A DNA stretch of 64,000 nt from Verrucomicrobiota bacterium (GCA_014584295.1 JACTNC010000025.1:33930-97929); one strand, 5' to 3'; counted from the first letter of the stretch, positions 16,096 to 25,776 are shown. The notes: generated by a model from the sequence alone, not told the origin. Translations and numbers: made by a program.

Positions 16096-17622
16096 ATGTC
16101 CACGCAGCCCGCCACCTCAGACAACCTCATGGAAGCCGTCGTTTCGCTCGCAAAGAGGCGCGGTTTTGTTTTTCAATCTTCGGAGATCTATGGAGGGCTG
16201 AATGGTTTCTTCGACTATGGGCCTCTTGGCGTCGAACTGAAGAAAAACATTCGCGATGCTTGGTGGCGTGACATGGTTCAGCGGCGCGATGATGTCGTCG
16301 GCATCGAGACTTCAATCATCATGCACCCCAAGGTCTGGCAGGCCTCAGGTCACGTTGAAGGTTTCACCGACCCTTTGGTTGACTGCAAGGCTTCCAAACA
16401 GCGATTTCGCGCAGACCAGCTCTTCTTCTCACCGGTAAATGTCGATGGGAAAATTGTCGGGTATGTGTCGGTGCTTGAGAGCGAGCGCACAACCGAGGAA
16501 CTTCAGCAGGCGGCCGAGCAGTTCAAGCGCAAGCGGGGAATCCAGGGGGAACTTGCTCCGGTGAAGCCGCGCGACATGACGGAATGCAAGCCCGAAGAGA
16601 TTGCCCTCATCCCCTCACCTGCGACAGGTGAGCCTGGCAGTCTTACTCCGCCGCGCGCATTCAACATGATGTTTGAGACGTATGTCGGTGCATTGCGTGA
16701 CGCCTCGGCTGTGAGCTATTTGCGTCCGGAAACCGCCCAGGGCATGTTTGTGGATTTCAAGAATGTCGTCGATACGGGGCGCGTGAAACTGCCTTTCGGA
16801 ATTGCCCAGATCGGCAAATCGTTCCGCAACGAAATCACTCCGCGCAATTTCATATTCCGCTCCCGTGAGTTCGAGCAGATGGAGATGGAGTACTTCATCC
16901 ACGAGGATGCCGACTGGGCGAAATGTCATGAGGAATGGATTGAATGGTGCCGCCGCTGGCTCATCTCGATCGGACTGCCGGAATCACACCTGTCGCTTTA
17001 CACTCACCCGAAAGAGAAGCTGTCGTTCTACTCAAAGGGTACTGTCGACATCATGTTTCGGTATCCGTTCGGCGTCCAGGAACTGTGGGGAATCGCTGCG
17101 CGTGGGAACTACGATCTCAACCAGCATGCCCAGGCTTCCGGCAAGCCACAGGACATCTTTGACGAAGCTTCCAAGAAAAAATTTGTCCCGCATGTTATTG
17201 AGCCGGCCGTCGGTGTTGATCGCATTTTCCTCGCTGTGCTATGTGCAGCCTACGCTGAGGAGGAAGTGAAGGATGAAAAGGGTGCTGTAGAGAAACGCAC
17301 GGTGTTGCGCCTCAGTCCGAGGATCGCGCCGGTCAAGGTTGCCGTGTTCCCGCTCCTAAAGAACAAGGAAGCATTGGTGGGGCGCGCACGGGAGCTGCAC
17401 AAGAAGCTGCAGCGCCGCTATGCAGCCTTTTACGACGATGCCGGCGCGATAGGTCGGCGCTATCGTCGCCAGGACGAGATTGGCACTCCCTGGTGCGTGA
17501 CCATTGACTTCGACACGATTGAAAAGGACGGTACGTTTACCCTGCGCGAGCGCGACTCAATGCAGCAGCGTCGCATTGATGAAGGCGAATTGTTGCGTCT
17601 CCTAGACGAAAACGTCTACTGA
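16096..17622 (+). CDS. glyQS: Glycyl-tRNA synthetase, alpha2 (single-chain) type
   Basis: A 508-residue class II synthetase that charges tRNA-Gly in the cytosol. It starts with [20 protein letters not shown] and [12 protein letters not shown], the family N-terminus, and has the characteristic [14 protein letters not shown]. Motif 2 is [19 protein letters not shown] and motif 3 lies around [14 protein letters not shown]. The anticodon-binding domain starts near [13 protein letters not shown] and ends with a [16 protein letters not shown] segment. This is the homodimeric form, not the tetrameric GlyQ/GlyS pair of many Proteobacteria. The start ATG at 16096 agrees with the family length. Confidence 0.97.
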   Translation: MSTQPATSDNLMEAVVSLAKRRGFVFQSSEIYGGLNGFFDYGPLGVELKKNIRDAWWRDMVQRRDDVVGIETSIIMHPKVWQASGHVEGFTDPLVDCKASKQRFRADQLFFSPVNVDGKIVGYVSVLESERTTEELQQAAEQFKRKRGIQGELAPVKPRDMTECKPEEIALIPSPATGEPGSLTPPRAFNMMFETYVGALRDASAVSYLRPETAQGMFVDFKNVVDTGRVKLPFGIAQIGKSFRNEITPRNFIFRSREFEQMEMEYFIHEDADWAKCHEEWIEWCRRWLISIGLPESHLSLYTHPKEKLSFYSKGTVDIMFRYPFGVQELWGIAARGNYDLNQHAQASGKPQDIFDEASKKKFVPHVIEPAVGVDRIFLAVLCAAYAEEEVKDEKGAVEKRTVLRLSPRIAPVKVAVFPLLKNKEALVGRARELHKKLQRRYAAFYDDAGAIGRRYRRQDEIGTPWCVTIDFDTIEKDGTFTLRERDSMQQRRIDEGELLRLLDENVY

Positions 17623-17742
17623 CAAAGCCCGGAATCTTCGTGCGCTGAGGCAGATGCCGAGCAGACATCACCGGCAGTTTATAACGATGAGCAGCGAATC
17701 CTCTGGCGTCGCCTGTAGGAAACGTCATCCCTGAACGGCAGC

Positions 17743-19932
17743 ATGCTGCGCTGGAGCGGAAGAATCGTCGCGGGCTACTTTGCCGTTTGGGCGGTGGTCC
17801 TGCTGTTCACATCCGCCTGCAATCGGCGGAACAGCAAAGTGACGCCTGAGCAACCGATGACCGTTGCGCAGGCAGTGACTCAGACCTCGGATAGCTGCAA
17901 AGCGTGTCACGCCGATGTGTACGCAGGATGGGCGCCGACGGATCATGCGTTGGCCAACCGACTGGCGGCCGGTGCCCCGGGAATTGCCGAAGCATTGAAG
18001 TCGTTTCCAGAGCAATCCGACAAGGCCGAGGTCGAGCGGTGCGAAATGATTCTTGGCCATCTTCCGCTCTGGCAGCCCCTGTTGAAACGTGAAGGAGGGC
18101 GCTATCAGCCTCACGAGCTGGCCTACGATCCGAAGGCGGGGGAGTGGTTCAATGTGTTCGGCAATGAACAGAGACGGCCGGGTGAATGGGGTCACTGGAC
18201 AGGACGCGGGATGAATTGGAATTCCATGTGTGCGCACTGTCACATGACCGGATTTCGGAAAAAGTACGACAGCGCGGCAGATCAGTATCATTCGACCTGG
18301 GTGGAGCAGGGGGTGAGTTGCATTCAATGCCATGGAGCCATGCCTGCAGATCACGGTCATGGTGTTGCTCAGGCAAAGGCCTCCCAGGCTTTGGAGTCTG
18401 CAGACGAAACGTTTGCACGGCGCACGCGTGAGATGCATACGTGCGCACCCTGCCATGCGAGAAATGAACCGCTTACTGCGGACTTCAGGCCCGGCGAGAA
18501 CTATTTTGATCACTATCGTGTGGAATTGCCAGTGAGGCAGGGAGTATTCTATCCGGACGGCCAGCAACGCGATGAGGTGTTCAACTGGACGTCCGTTCTG
18601 ACGAGCCGTATGGGCCACGCCGGCGTCACGTGCATGGATTGCCACGATCCCCACACCAACAAGACCGTGCTTCCGGTGGCAAACAATGCGCTGTGCATGC
18701 AGTGTCATGCTGCGCCTGGACGCGTCATGCCTGCTGGAACCCGGGCGATCCCAGTCGATCCCGTCGCGCACTCCCATCATGCCGAAGGCAGTTCTGGAAA
18801 TCAGTGCATCAGTTGCCACATGCCGACTACGAACTACATGCAACGTGCTGCGCGGCACGACCATGGCTGGCTCAAACCGGATCCCCTGATGACCCAGGAG
18901 CTCGGGATTCCGAATGCCTGCAGCAAATGCCACAGCGACAAGCCGGTTTCATGGGCAATTGAGCGGACCAACCAGTGGTATGGGGGCAAGATGGATTCCC
19001 TGCAAAGACGCCGGGCGCGTGCGGTGGATGCCGCACAGAAGGGCGATGCCAAGGCGATGCCCGCGCTTCTGGCCTTGCTGAAGGAAGAACAGGTTCCCGC
19101 ATGGCGAGCCACCTACCTGGGACTCCTCGCAGATTTCTCCACTCCGCTCCCGGAAGTGATGGCGGCAGCCGAGGCAAGCCTAGCTGCACCGGACCCACTC
19201 GAGCGATCGGCCGCAGTTCGGCTGTTGTCCTCACACGATGGAATGCTGCCAAAACTGAGGCCACTCCTTAAAGATCCGGTTCGCCTGGTGAGGTTGGATG
19301 CCGCATGGGCACTGTCGCGCGAACTGACCGAAGGATCACCGGAGCGTGCTGAGCTCGATACGATGCTGAAACTGACCATTGACCAGCCCGCAGGTCGTGC
19401 GCGATGGGCGCAGGACCTGTCGAATCGCGGCCATCAGGCTGATGCCGAACGCGAGTTGGCCGTGGCAGAAAAATGGGATCCATTTTCCCCGGGGCTCAAA
19501 GAGTCCCACGGATTCGTCTTGAATGCCATGGGGCGCAGTCTTGAAGCTGCGGCGCTTTTCTATCGCGCAGCTCAACTGGACCCTGTGGCAAGTGAACCGG
19601 CATTCCGGGCGGGACTTGCCTATGCCGAGGCAGGACGCATCGCGGAGGCCGAGACCTCGCTGCGACTGGCGTTACAGCGCAATCCAGGTCTGCATCGGGC
19701 ATGGTACAATCTTGGGCTATTGCTGGCGGGTGAGGAGCGACTTTCAGATGCGGTCGACGCCCTCAAGCGCGCCGAGGCGCTTTCGCCAACCGAAGTGGAT
19801 TATCCGTTCGCATTGGCCACTGTCCTGCTCCGCCAAGGCGACCGGTCAGGTGCTGCGGCAGCAGCCAACCGAGTGCTTGCCATTGATCCCCGCCACGCGG
19901 GTGCGCGGCAATTGCTCCAACAGCTTCGATAA
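17743..19932 (+). CDS. Octaheme c-type cytochrome with C-terminal TPR repeats
   Basis: A 729-residue exported protein. The start MLRWSGRIVAGYFAVWAVVL followed by FTSACN looks like a signal peptide or lipobox (cysteine at 26). Eight CxxCH heme sites begin at about residues 52, 163, 193, 234, 297, 318, 355 and 393. The order and the HMPT and HDPHTNK surroundings recall multiheme oxidoreductases of the NrfA/octaheme group, but no exact match is recognised. Residues about 430-545 are a HEAT-like or alanine-rich helical part, and about 570-729 contain tetratricopeptide repeats. It would act in periplasmic electron transfer. A redox partner and cytochrome maturation genes are not visible nearby. 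A long antisense frame here is an artefact of codon composition. Confidence 0.85.
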   Translation: MLRWSGRIVAGYFAVWAVVLLFTSACNRRNSKVTPEQPMTVAQAVTQTSDSCKACHADVYAGWAPTDHALANRLAAGAPGIAEALKSFPEQSDKAEVERCEMILGHLPLWQPLLKREGGRYQPHELAYDPKAGEWFNVFGNEQRRPGEWGHWTGRGMNWNSMCAHCHMTGFRKKYDSAADQYHSTWVEQGVSCIQCHGAMPADHGHGVAQAKASQALESADETFARRTREMHTCAPCHARNEPLTADFRPGENYFDHYRVELPVRQGVFYPDGQQRDEVFNWTSVLTSRMGHAGVTCMDCHDPHTNKTVLPVANNALCMQCHAAPGRVMPAGTRAIPVDPVAHSHHAEGSSGNQCISCHMPTTNYMQRAARHDHGWLKPDPLMTQELGIPNACSKCHSDKPVSWAIERTNQWYGGKMDSLQRRRARAVDAAQKGDAKAMPALLALLKEEQVPAWRATYLGLLADFSTPLPEVMAAAEASLAAPDPLERSAAVRLLSSHDGMLPKLRPLLKDPVRLVRLDAAWALSRELTEGSPERAELDTMLKLTIDQPAGRARWAQDLSNRGHQADAERELAVAEKWDPFSPGLKESHGFVLNAMGRSLEAAALFYRAAQLDPVASEPAFRAGLAYAEAGRIAEAETSLRLALQRNPGLHRAWYNLGLLLAGEERLSDAVDALKRAEALSPTEVDYPFALATVLLRQGDRSGAAAAANRVLAIDPRHAGARQLLQQLR

Positions 19933-19980
19933 GTCGTAACTTCTCTCGAACGCTTTTCTCTTTTTAGGCTGAGCTTCGGA

Positions 19981-21114
19981 ATGCATTCTTACAGCATGCG
20001 CATCGGTTCGCATCACCTTTCATCGAATTTGTTTCTGTCGCCCCTCGCGGGTTACACGAACCTGCCGATGCGCATGACTTTGCGGTCACTGGGTGGGCTG
20101 GGCTGGGCAACGACGGATCTCGTCAATGCGCGCTCCCTCCTTGAGCGCAACCGGGTCGCGCTTCAGCTTGTCGCGACCGCGCCCGGCGACGAGCCGCTGG
20201 CTATTCAGTTGTTCGGCTCGGTTCCGGAGGAGATGCGCGACGCGGCGGCAATGTGCGAGTCACTTGGCGCGCAGTCGGTGGACATCAACATGGGGTGCCC
20301 GGTCAAGAAGGTCGTAAAGATCGGTGGAGGATCCGCGATGATGACTGAACTCGCGAGAACTGCAGACCTCGTGCGGGGAATGGTGAATGCGGTGAAGATT
20401 CCTGTAACCGCAAAAATGAGGCTGGGCTGGGATGAGGACAACCTGACTGCGCCGGACCTGGCGAGAGTGCTTGAGGATGTCGGTGTTGCCGCGATTTTTG
20501 TGCATGGTCGAACGCGGGCACAGGGCTTCTCCGGACGCGTAAGCCTTGCGGGCATACGCGCGGTTGTCGAAGCGGTGCGAAACATTCCTGTGATCGGCAA
20601 TGGAGATGTCACGACCCCGGAAGGTGCGCGTCAGATGCGTGACGAAACGGGATGTGCGGGCATCAGCATTGGCCGCGGCGCCTTTTATGATCCGTGGATC
20701 TTCAGGAGGACCTGTCACTATTTTCAAACGGGCGAGTTGCTGCCGGAGCCGACATTTGCTGAGCGCATCCGGGTGATGCGTGAACATTTTGAACGCAACT
20801 GCACCTTCTTTGGCGAGGAGCAGGGAGCGCGACTGTTTCGCAAGGTCGCTCCATGGTACTCCAAGCGCTTTGGACCCGCGAAGGATTTCAACCGTCGGAT
20901 CATCCGCATGGCGTCCCGGGCCGATTTTGAGGCTGCGATTGCGGAGTATATTGCATGGAGAGCACCTTTTTGCGATGCGGACGGCAATTTGCTTCCTCGC
21001 TTTGCTCCGGGTCCAATGATACCCTCGTTCATGAAATCAGAAGCAGACACAGAGGCACCAGCCGTTTCTCGGGAGGCGATTCCAGTGCCCAAGGGACCTG
21101 TGGAAGTGTGGTAA
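19981..21114 (+). CDS. dus: tRNA-dihydrouridine synthase (DusB-like)
   Basis: An FMN-dependent enzyme that reduces uridines in tRNA to dihydrouridine. It has 377 residues with a TIM-barrel start (LFLSPLAGYTNLPMRM), the catalytic cysteine in DINMGCPVKKV, TAKMRLGW, HGRTRAQGFSG and NGDVTTPEGA, and a helical C-terminal tRNA-binding domain. GCPVKKVVKIGGGSA is typical of the DusB branch. The extra C-terminal tail (about 345-377) is rich in Glu, Pro and Ala and is probably disordered. An ATG at 19996 is an alternative start. It runs into marC 8 bases later, suggesting one transcript. Confidence 0.93.
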   Translation: MHSYSMRIGSHHLSSNLFLSPLAGYTNLPMRMTLRSLGGLGWATTDLVNARSLLERNRVALQLVATAPGDEPLAIQLFGSVPEEMRDAAAMCESLGAQSVDINMGCPVKKVVKIGGGSAMMTELARTADLVRGMVNAVKIPVTAKMRLGWDEDNLTAPDLARVLEDVGVAAIFVHGRTRAQGFSGRVSLAGIRAVVEAVRNIPVIGNGDVTTPEGARQMRDETGCAGISIGRGAFYDPWIFRRTCHYFQTGELLPEPTFAERIRVMREHFERNCTFFGEEQGARLFRKVAPWYSKRFGPAKDFNRRIIRMASRADFEAAIAEYIAWRAPFCDADGNLLPRFAPGPMIPSFMKSEADTEAPAVSREAIPVPKGPVEVW

Positions 21115-21121
21115 ATCTCAT

Positions 21122-21817
21122 ATGCCTGAAAACCTCTCCGTGCCGGTCTCTCATTTCTGGGAATTGATCCTGGGAACATTTCTCGCGCTGTTTCCGATCA
21201 TCAATCCCTTTGCGGCGACTCCCGTGTTCCTCGCTATCACCGATGGGGACTCAGACAAGCGTCGTGAGCAGCAGGCGCGCATGGGGTGCGTTTATATGAT
21301 TCTGATTCTTGTGGCATCCCTTGTCGGGGGCACATTCATTATGAATTTTTTTGGCATCTCCATTCCCGGTCTGCGAATTGCCGGCGGATTCCTTGTGGCA
21401 GGGATTGGCATGGGAATGGTGTCGCCTCCCAAACCCGGCGCACATGACGATCATGAGCGCAGGGCGGCTCAGGCAAAGGACGACATTTCCTTTTCTCCGC
21501 TTGCCATGCCGATGCTCAGCGGCCCGGGTTCGATCGCGGTGACCATCGGCTTTACGTCACTTGCCAAGCACCCTCTCGACTATGTCGCCATCATTCTGGG
21601 TATACTTGTCGTAGCGATTGCGAGCTACCTCGTGCTGCGGCTATCCGTACACATCGTACGCTTGATTGGCGTCAATGGCATGAGTGCCATGACAAAGATC
21701 ATGGGGTTCCTGCTTCTTTGCATCGGCATTCAGTTCATGGTCAATGGCGTCATCGGCATAACGAGCGACTCTGAGCTTCTTTCAGAGTTTCGAAATTCGC
21801 TGGGGAAGCCCCGGTAA
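21122..21817 (+). CDS. MarC family integral membrane protein
   Basis: A 231-residue protein with six predicted membrane helices and the family signatures FLALFPIINPFAATPVFL at the start and PLAMPMLSGPGSIAVTI in the middle. The two halves are related, as is known for UPF0056/MarC proteins. The function of this family is not settled; early reports of a role in multidrug resistance were not confirmed. The loop at about 100-118 is charged (HDDHERRAAQAKDD). It lies 8 bases downstream of dus and is followed by a small GC-rich hairpin and a T-run. Confidence 0.92.
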   Translation: MPENLSVPVSHFWELILGTFLALFPIINPFAATPVFLAITDGDSDKRREQQARMGCVYMILILVASLVGGTFIMNFFGISIPGLRIAGGFLVAGIGMGMVSPPKPGAHDDHERRAAQAKDDISFSPLAMPMLSGPGSIAVTIGFTSLAKHPLDYVAIILGILVVAIASYLVLRLSVHIVRLIGVNGMSAMTKIMGFLLLCIGIQFMVNGVIGITSDSELLSEFRNSLGKPR

Positions 21818-21906
21818 TTGCGCTCAAACGAGAGAGGACTTGAGATCGGGTCGGCAGGACGGCATGCCCCACTTTGAGGTGCCTCCGTAATCCGGTGGCG
21901 CCCGCT

Positions 21907-21931
21907 GCGCGAAGACGCGCTAGTATTTTTT
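21907..21931 (+). terminator. Possible terminator after marC
   Basis: GCGCG (21907-21911) and CGCGC (21916-21920) can form a five-pair stem with an AAGA loop, followed by TAGTA and six T residues (21926-21931). It lies 90 bases after the marC stop and overlaps the 3' end of the convergent gene. The stem is short, so this is a moderate call. Confidence 0.4.
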
Positions 21932-23164
21932 CCGGATTGTTGCGCCCGAAGTATCTCTCAAAATGATTTCGCGTGACCGCGGATCGATACCGTCAAACGT
22001 TACGCCGAGCGAGGCATCAAGAAGGGCGCCAGCACGAACTATCCGTCCGTTTATTGACGCGCGTGCAGGATTTCCCTGAAAGACGCCGTTGATTCGAATG
22101 GCGTCGGCGAAAGCGACAAAGGAGGCGGAAGTCTCCGGTGAGCTGCTCATTGCTGGAGATGCAGTCGGCCCAGTCGCATGCGAGTCTTCCCGGATAGTTC
22201 TTGCAGGCGAGGTTTCTCCGCTGCTCCCGGCGGAGAGGATGTCGTTCATCTCGCCATCTTCGCGGCTGGTGACCTTGCGCGCCGCCTGAATGAGGCGTCC
22301 TGCCTGAGATGCCGGCGCAGGCTGCGATTCGGAGCTTGGTTTCGAAGCGGAGACCTTGGAAACGCCCGGCGCATTTCCCGCTGCGGAACGGGGAATTGCA
22401 GTCTCTTGCACTATTGATCGGGCGGAGCGGGGGCCGCGGAGGTCTTGAAACGTCTTAAAGGCAAAGAATGCGGCGATACCAAGGCCGATGACTGCAAGGA
22501 CCGCAACGGCGGAGACACTCAGCTTGAATGCCTTTCTGTCCTGAGGCCGCACCTTTGGAGCCTCGGCAGGTTTTGAGGGCTTCTCTGAAAGATGAATATG
22601 GATGGGTTTGGTGGGGGAGGGCTTGAAGATCGGCGACTTAGGCGCGGGGAAAGTCATTGGCTCCGACGCAAGGCCTCCGATCGAGGTATCTCCGGTTGCA
22701 AGAAGCGGTGATGCGGCTGTGGGAACCGTCGATTGGTCTGAAGGGGGGCTCGCAACCTCGGCGGGTACCTTAGCATTTTGCGCGCCTGCATCCGGCTGCA
22801 GCTGTATCGGCGGCTGCATGCCCGCAAATGCCTGGTTGAGAGAATCGGCGATGGGCGGATCCAAGTCTTGCCCGGTTGGCACCGGTAGCGGCGCCAGTGG
22901 TTGCTCCACGACCGATGCCGGGGGCTCTAGCTGAGCTAGGGGCTCTCGCACGTCGGATGCGGTTTCCGGATGGAGCCTGGGTTTGGAGCGGATTCGCAAT
23001 CCCCTGTCCTCTGATTGCGGAACCTCTGGTACTGGCTCAGTTGAGACTGTCACGGCAGCCGGCGGCGATTCATCTTTTGCCATGGAATCAGGTGCGGCAG
23101 CAGGGGTAACACCTGGTCGGGTTCGTGACTTAAGCTTAAGGGGAGGACTCTTTTCCTCGCTCAT
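21920..23164 (-). CDS. Bitopic Pro-rich protein with GspB-like C-terminus
   Basis: A 414-residue protein. Residues 1-215 are cytosolic, low-complexity and rich in Pro, Ala, Ser and Glu. One membrane helix follows (FKLSVSAVAVLAVIGLGIAA, about 223-245). After a second flexible stretch comes a folded C-terminus from about residue 355 (AIRINGVFQGNPARASINGR, then VRAGALLDASLGVTFDGIDP). The end resembles the periplasmic domain of GspB/PulB/PilP proteins, which assemble type II secretion or pilus complexes. That is an inference from a short pattern; no secretion genes are nearby. Transcribed away from a small lipoprotein gene, with 88 bases between the starts. Confidence 0.65.
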   Translation of the reverse strand: MSEEKSPPLKLKSRTRPGVTPAAAPDSMAKDESPPAAVTVSTEPVPEVPQSEDRGLRIRSKPRLHPETASDVREPLAQLEPPASVVEQPLAPLPVPTGQDLDPPIADSLNQAFAGMQPPIQLQPDAGAQNAKVPAEVASPPSDQSTVPTAASPLLATGDTSIGGLASEPMTFPAPKSPIFKPSPTKPIHIHLSEKPSKPAEAPKVRPQDRKAFKLSVSAVAVLAVIGLGIAAFFAFKTFQDLRGPRSARSIVQETAIPRSAAGNAPGVSKVSASKPSSESQPAPASQAGRLIQAARKVTSREDGEMNDILSAGSSGETSPARTIREDSHATGPTASPAMSSSPETSASFVAFADAIRINGVFQGNPARASINGRIVRAGALLDASLGVTFDGIDPRSREIILRDTSGATIRKKY

Positions 23165-23252
23165 TGATGGAAGGGTGAAATGGAGCGATTGAAATCGAAA
23201 CCTAAAAGAAGCGCTCGCGGTTGTTGGATGTGAGCTTTACATTCTTTTTCGT

Positions 23253-23519
23253 ATGAATCGCGTTCTGCTGCTCTTGTTCATCGCCATACCTTCGACTTTC
23301 TTAACCCCCGGTTGCATTTTCTCGAAAAAACCGAAGCCGAATCCAGATATTGCGGCGGAGGTAGAGGAAACCTTCAAACAGCGATGGATCGCGCGGCGGA
23401 TGGGTGAGCTTATCGCTGGGGGTCAGGTCACAGATGGACGCATGGCCAGGGAGCAGGCCGTGAAGGAGTTTGCAGAGAAATACGAGTATACGACGGCTGC
23501 AAAGGGATACGGAAAATAG
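23253..23519 (+). CDS. Small lipoprotein of unknown function
   Basis: An 88-residue protein with a signal peptide and lipobox (start MNRVLLLLFIAIPSTFLTPGC, cysteine at 21), so it should be lipid-anchored. The mature part is charged and helical (PDIAAEVEETFKQRWIARRM and EFAEKYEYTTAAKGYGK). No family is recognised. It is divergent from the GspB-like gene, so the two may share a regulatory region at 23165-23252. The next gene, rarD, starts 100 bases later. Confidence 0.7.
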   Translation: MNRVLLLLFIAIPSTFLTPGCIFSKKPKPNPDIAAEVEETFKQRWIARRMGELIAGGQVTDGRMAREQAVKEFAEKYEYTTAAKGYGK

Positions 23520-23619
23520 GCTCCTGCGATTGCGAGTCCTTACGGAGAAACGGCTGAGGCCGAGCCAACCGCTCGACTTTGATTGACGCATTCTGGTCGG
23601 CTTTGGACTCTGGCAGGCA

Positions 23620-24549
23620 ATGAAGTCTGGCACATCATCCCGGGAGTCGACACGTGGATTGATTGCTGCGCTGGCCTGCTATGTGGTCTGGGGCGTTGTC
23701 CCGATATATTGGAAGCAGATGGCGCAGGTGGATCCGATTGAGCTGGTTGCTCACCGTGTGGCGTGGTCTCTCTTCGTTCTAGGGGCTCTGACGGTGTGGT
23801 CTGGTGTGGCGTCTGAGGTTCTCGGGGCCTTTCGAGATGGACGGATCATTCAATTCAATCTGATCAGTGGTTTGCTGCTGGCGGCCAACTGGGGAATTTA
23901 CATCTGGGCGGTGAATGCGGGCCATGTCATCGAATGCAGTCTTGGCTATTTTTTGGTGCCGCTATTCAACGTCGCCCTCGGTCGGCTTGTACTCAAGGAA
24001 TCGCTTCGGCCGCTTCAAACACTCGCGATCGGAATTGCGGCCGTTGGTGTGGGTGTGCTCGTGCTGAAAGTCGGGCATTTCCCATGGATTGCGCTGGGTC
24101 TCGCCTTCACATTTGGATTCTACGGCCTTCTGAGAAAGAAATCCGGCGTCAGTGCCATCGTGGGACTGATGGTAGAAACGTCCCTGATGGCCCCGCTCGC
24201 CGCAGGCTGGCTCCTATGGCTCGCATTCAATGGCCGGGGGGCGCTCGGGCATGTCGACCTTGGAACAACTGTGTGGGTCCTGAGCACCGGAATTGTTACT
24301 GCGATTCCGCTACTCCTGTTTGCCTATGGGGCGAATCGCCTGCGTTTGACCACATTGGGATTGCTGCAGTATGCGGCGCCGACTCTCCAATTCCTCATCG
24401 GTTGGATAGTCTATCGTGAGTCATTCTCGCGAGATCGGGCGAGTGCGTTTGTGCTGATCTGGATTGGGCTGGCATCCTACTCCATGGATGCATGGATTCA
24501 GCAGCGACGCCAGCGATCGCTGCTCGCCATGGCAGATGCCCCCGCGTAG
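23620..24549 (+). CDS. rarD: RarD-type EamA transporter
   Basis: A 309-residue inner-membrane protein with ten predicted helices in two EamA halves. It opens with the RarD signature GLIAALACYVVWGVVPIYWK and continues with ELVAHRVAWSL and NWGIYIWAVNAGHVIECSLG, which is diagnostic of RarD within the DMT superfamily. Family members are predicted drug/metabolite exporters; the substrate is unknown. The ATG at 23620 gives the usual family length. Confidence 0.92.
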   Translation: MKSGTSSRESTRGLIAALACYVVWGVVPIYWKQMAQVDPIELVAHRVAWSLFVLGALTVWSGVASEVLGAFRDGRIIQFNLISGLLLAANWGIYIWAVNAGHVIECSLGYFLVPLFNVALGRLVLKESLRPLQTLAIGIAAVGVGVLVLKVGHFPWIALGLAFTFGFYGLLRKKSGVSAIVGLMVETSLMAPLAAGWLLWLAFNGRGALGHVDLGTTVWVLSTGIVTAIPLLLFAYGANRLRLTTLGLLQYAAPTLQFLIGWIVYRESFSRDRASAFVLIWIGLASYSMDAWIQQRRQRSLLAMADAPA

Positions 24550-24587
24550 GGGTGTGTACCGCTTCTCGTTTCAGATGCGCAATCGGG

Positions 24588-25073
24588 TCATTTGCCCGAT
24601 GCCGGGGGGGCTGGTGGATTGATGGCGAGGAGCTCAACCTCAAAAATCAGAGTTGCGCGTCTCGGAATCTTGGGCGGATTTCCCCGTGTTCCATACCCCA
24701 ATTCAAAAGGGACGATGAACAAACGGCGCTGACCGATCTTGAGAAGCTGCATGCCTTCCTCCCATGCCTCGATGACCTGGCCACGACCGACGCGGAAGGT
24801 AAATGGGTGGGCGGGGTCGGTTGCCTGATCAAAGATTGTCCCATCAAGCAGTTTCCCAACATAAACGACTGATACGATGTCGCCTTTTTTCGGTGAAGGT
24901 CCGTCGGAGTCCTGCAGGATCATCGTCCGCAGTCCGGTGGATGTTCGTTTTGCGGTCGGCCAGGTCTTTTCCACGATTTCCAGATCCTCGGGCGGCAACT
25001 TTTCGCGTTGGGCAAAAACGGCGGCTGGAGCGAGGAGGATGATTGCAAGGAATAAGAATCGAAGGGCGTGCAT
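24588..25073 (-). CDS. Exported FKBP-type peptidyl-prolyl isomerase
   Basis: A 161-residue protein with a clear signal peptide (MHALRFLFLAIILLAPAAVF, cleavage after AQ) and one FKBP domain at about 50-150: GDIVSVVYVGKLLDGTIFDQ, then PFTFRVGRGQVIEAWEEGMQ and ELGYGTRGNPPKIP. The domain is complete, with the aromatic pocket residues in place (VYVGKL, F-D, W-EEG, Y-G). It speeds up proline isomerisation in periplasmic folding. There is no N-terminal dimerisation domain as in FkpA, only a short linker. Confidence 0.92.
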   Translation of the reverse strand: MHALRFLFLAIILLAPAAVFAQREKLPPEDLEIVEKTWPTAKRTSTGLRTMILQDSDGPSPKKGDIVSVVYVGKLLDGTIFDQATDPAHPFTFRVGRGQVIEAWEEGMQLLKIGQRRLFIVPFELGYGTRGNPPKIPRRATLIFEVELLAINPPAPPASGK

Positions 25074-25140
25074 GGATCAGGTGTCGGGATTTTCTAGAAT
25101 GGGAAGCAGGTTGATGACAACCCTCGTTCGAAACAGCGCA

Positions 25141-25776
25141 TCAGGGGCGTGCGGCTGCGGCTCTTACAGTGGGGTGCGCGGCAATCCGTTTCATTGCCTG
25201 TCGCAGCAAGGATTTTCCAGGCTCCACTCGCGGCCACGGGGATGCACCTGAAGGGTGTGGGAGCGGAATGCAGTCCATGCGTTGACCAAAGGCGTCGATT
25301 GAGAAGAGCTTTCCGACTGTTTCACTCAAGGAAAGTAACGGGAGAAATTGGCCGATTGCCATCTTTCCCACGAGAAGAACGAGTCTTGGCTGAAGCAGCG
25401 CAAATTCAGCTTCGAGCCAAGGACGGCAATTGGCAATTTCCTCCGCGCTGGGGGCGCGATCGCCTCCTGCCGCCTTCTTACCGGGAAAACAGCGACAAAG
25501 CGCAGAAAAGTAGATGCGGCCTCGAGTCTCATCTTCATTCCAACCCAAATGCTCTCCAAACCACTGGAAGAGAGTTTTGCCAGCTGTCCACGCGAACGGC
25601 CGATTCAGTTTGGGTTCCCTCTCCCCTGGGGCCTGACCGATGAGGATGATTCCCCGATTGACTGGCCTTCCGACAACTGGCGGAGAGATCATTCGGGGGC
25701 AACGTCGGCAGGCCTTGAGTGCCTCCATATGCCTGATAAGCGCAGAGTGATTTGGGTCGGACGGAATAGCACTCAT
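25141..25776 (-). CDS. Uracil-DNA glycosylase family protein
   Basis: From ATG 25776 the product has 211 residues. A cysteine pair in KACRRCPRM, with later cysteines in SALCRCFPG and EEIANCRPW, matches the iron-sulfur cluster ligands of family 4/5 glycosylases. Motif A reads GQAPGEREPKLNRPFAWTAG, and the second motif, LPLPHPSGASPW, contains HPSG. The asparagine/aspartate of family 4 is not clearly in place in motif A (GQAPGERE), so substrate specificity may differ. It would remove damaged bases from DNA. The longer frame from 25824 adds 16 residues with no family support. Confidence 0.85.
   Translation of the reverse strand: MSAIPSDPNHSALIRHMEALKACRRCPRMISPPVVGRPVNRGIILIGQAPGEREPKLNRPFAWTAGKTLFQWFGEHLGWNEDETRGRIYFSALCRCFPGKKAAGGDRAPSAEEIANCRPWLEAEFALLQPRLVLLVGKMAIGQFLPLLSLSETVGKLFSIDAFGQRMDCIPLPHPSGASPWPRVEPGKSLLRQAMKRIAAHPTVRAAAARP

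Noticed and set aside
17725..18933. Minus-strand frame of about 400 codons opposite the octaheme cytochrome
   Set aside because: The plus strand holds eight ordered heme sites and TPRs; the antisense frame is a by-product of GC-rich codon use and has no recognised domain.
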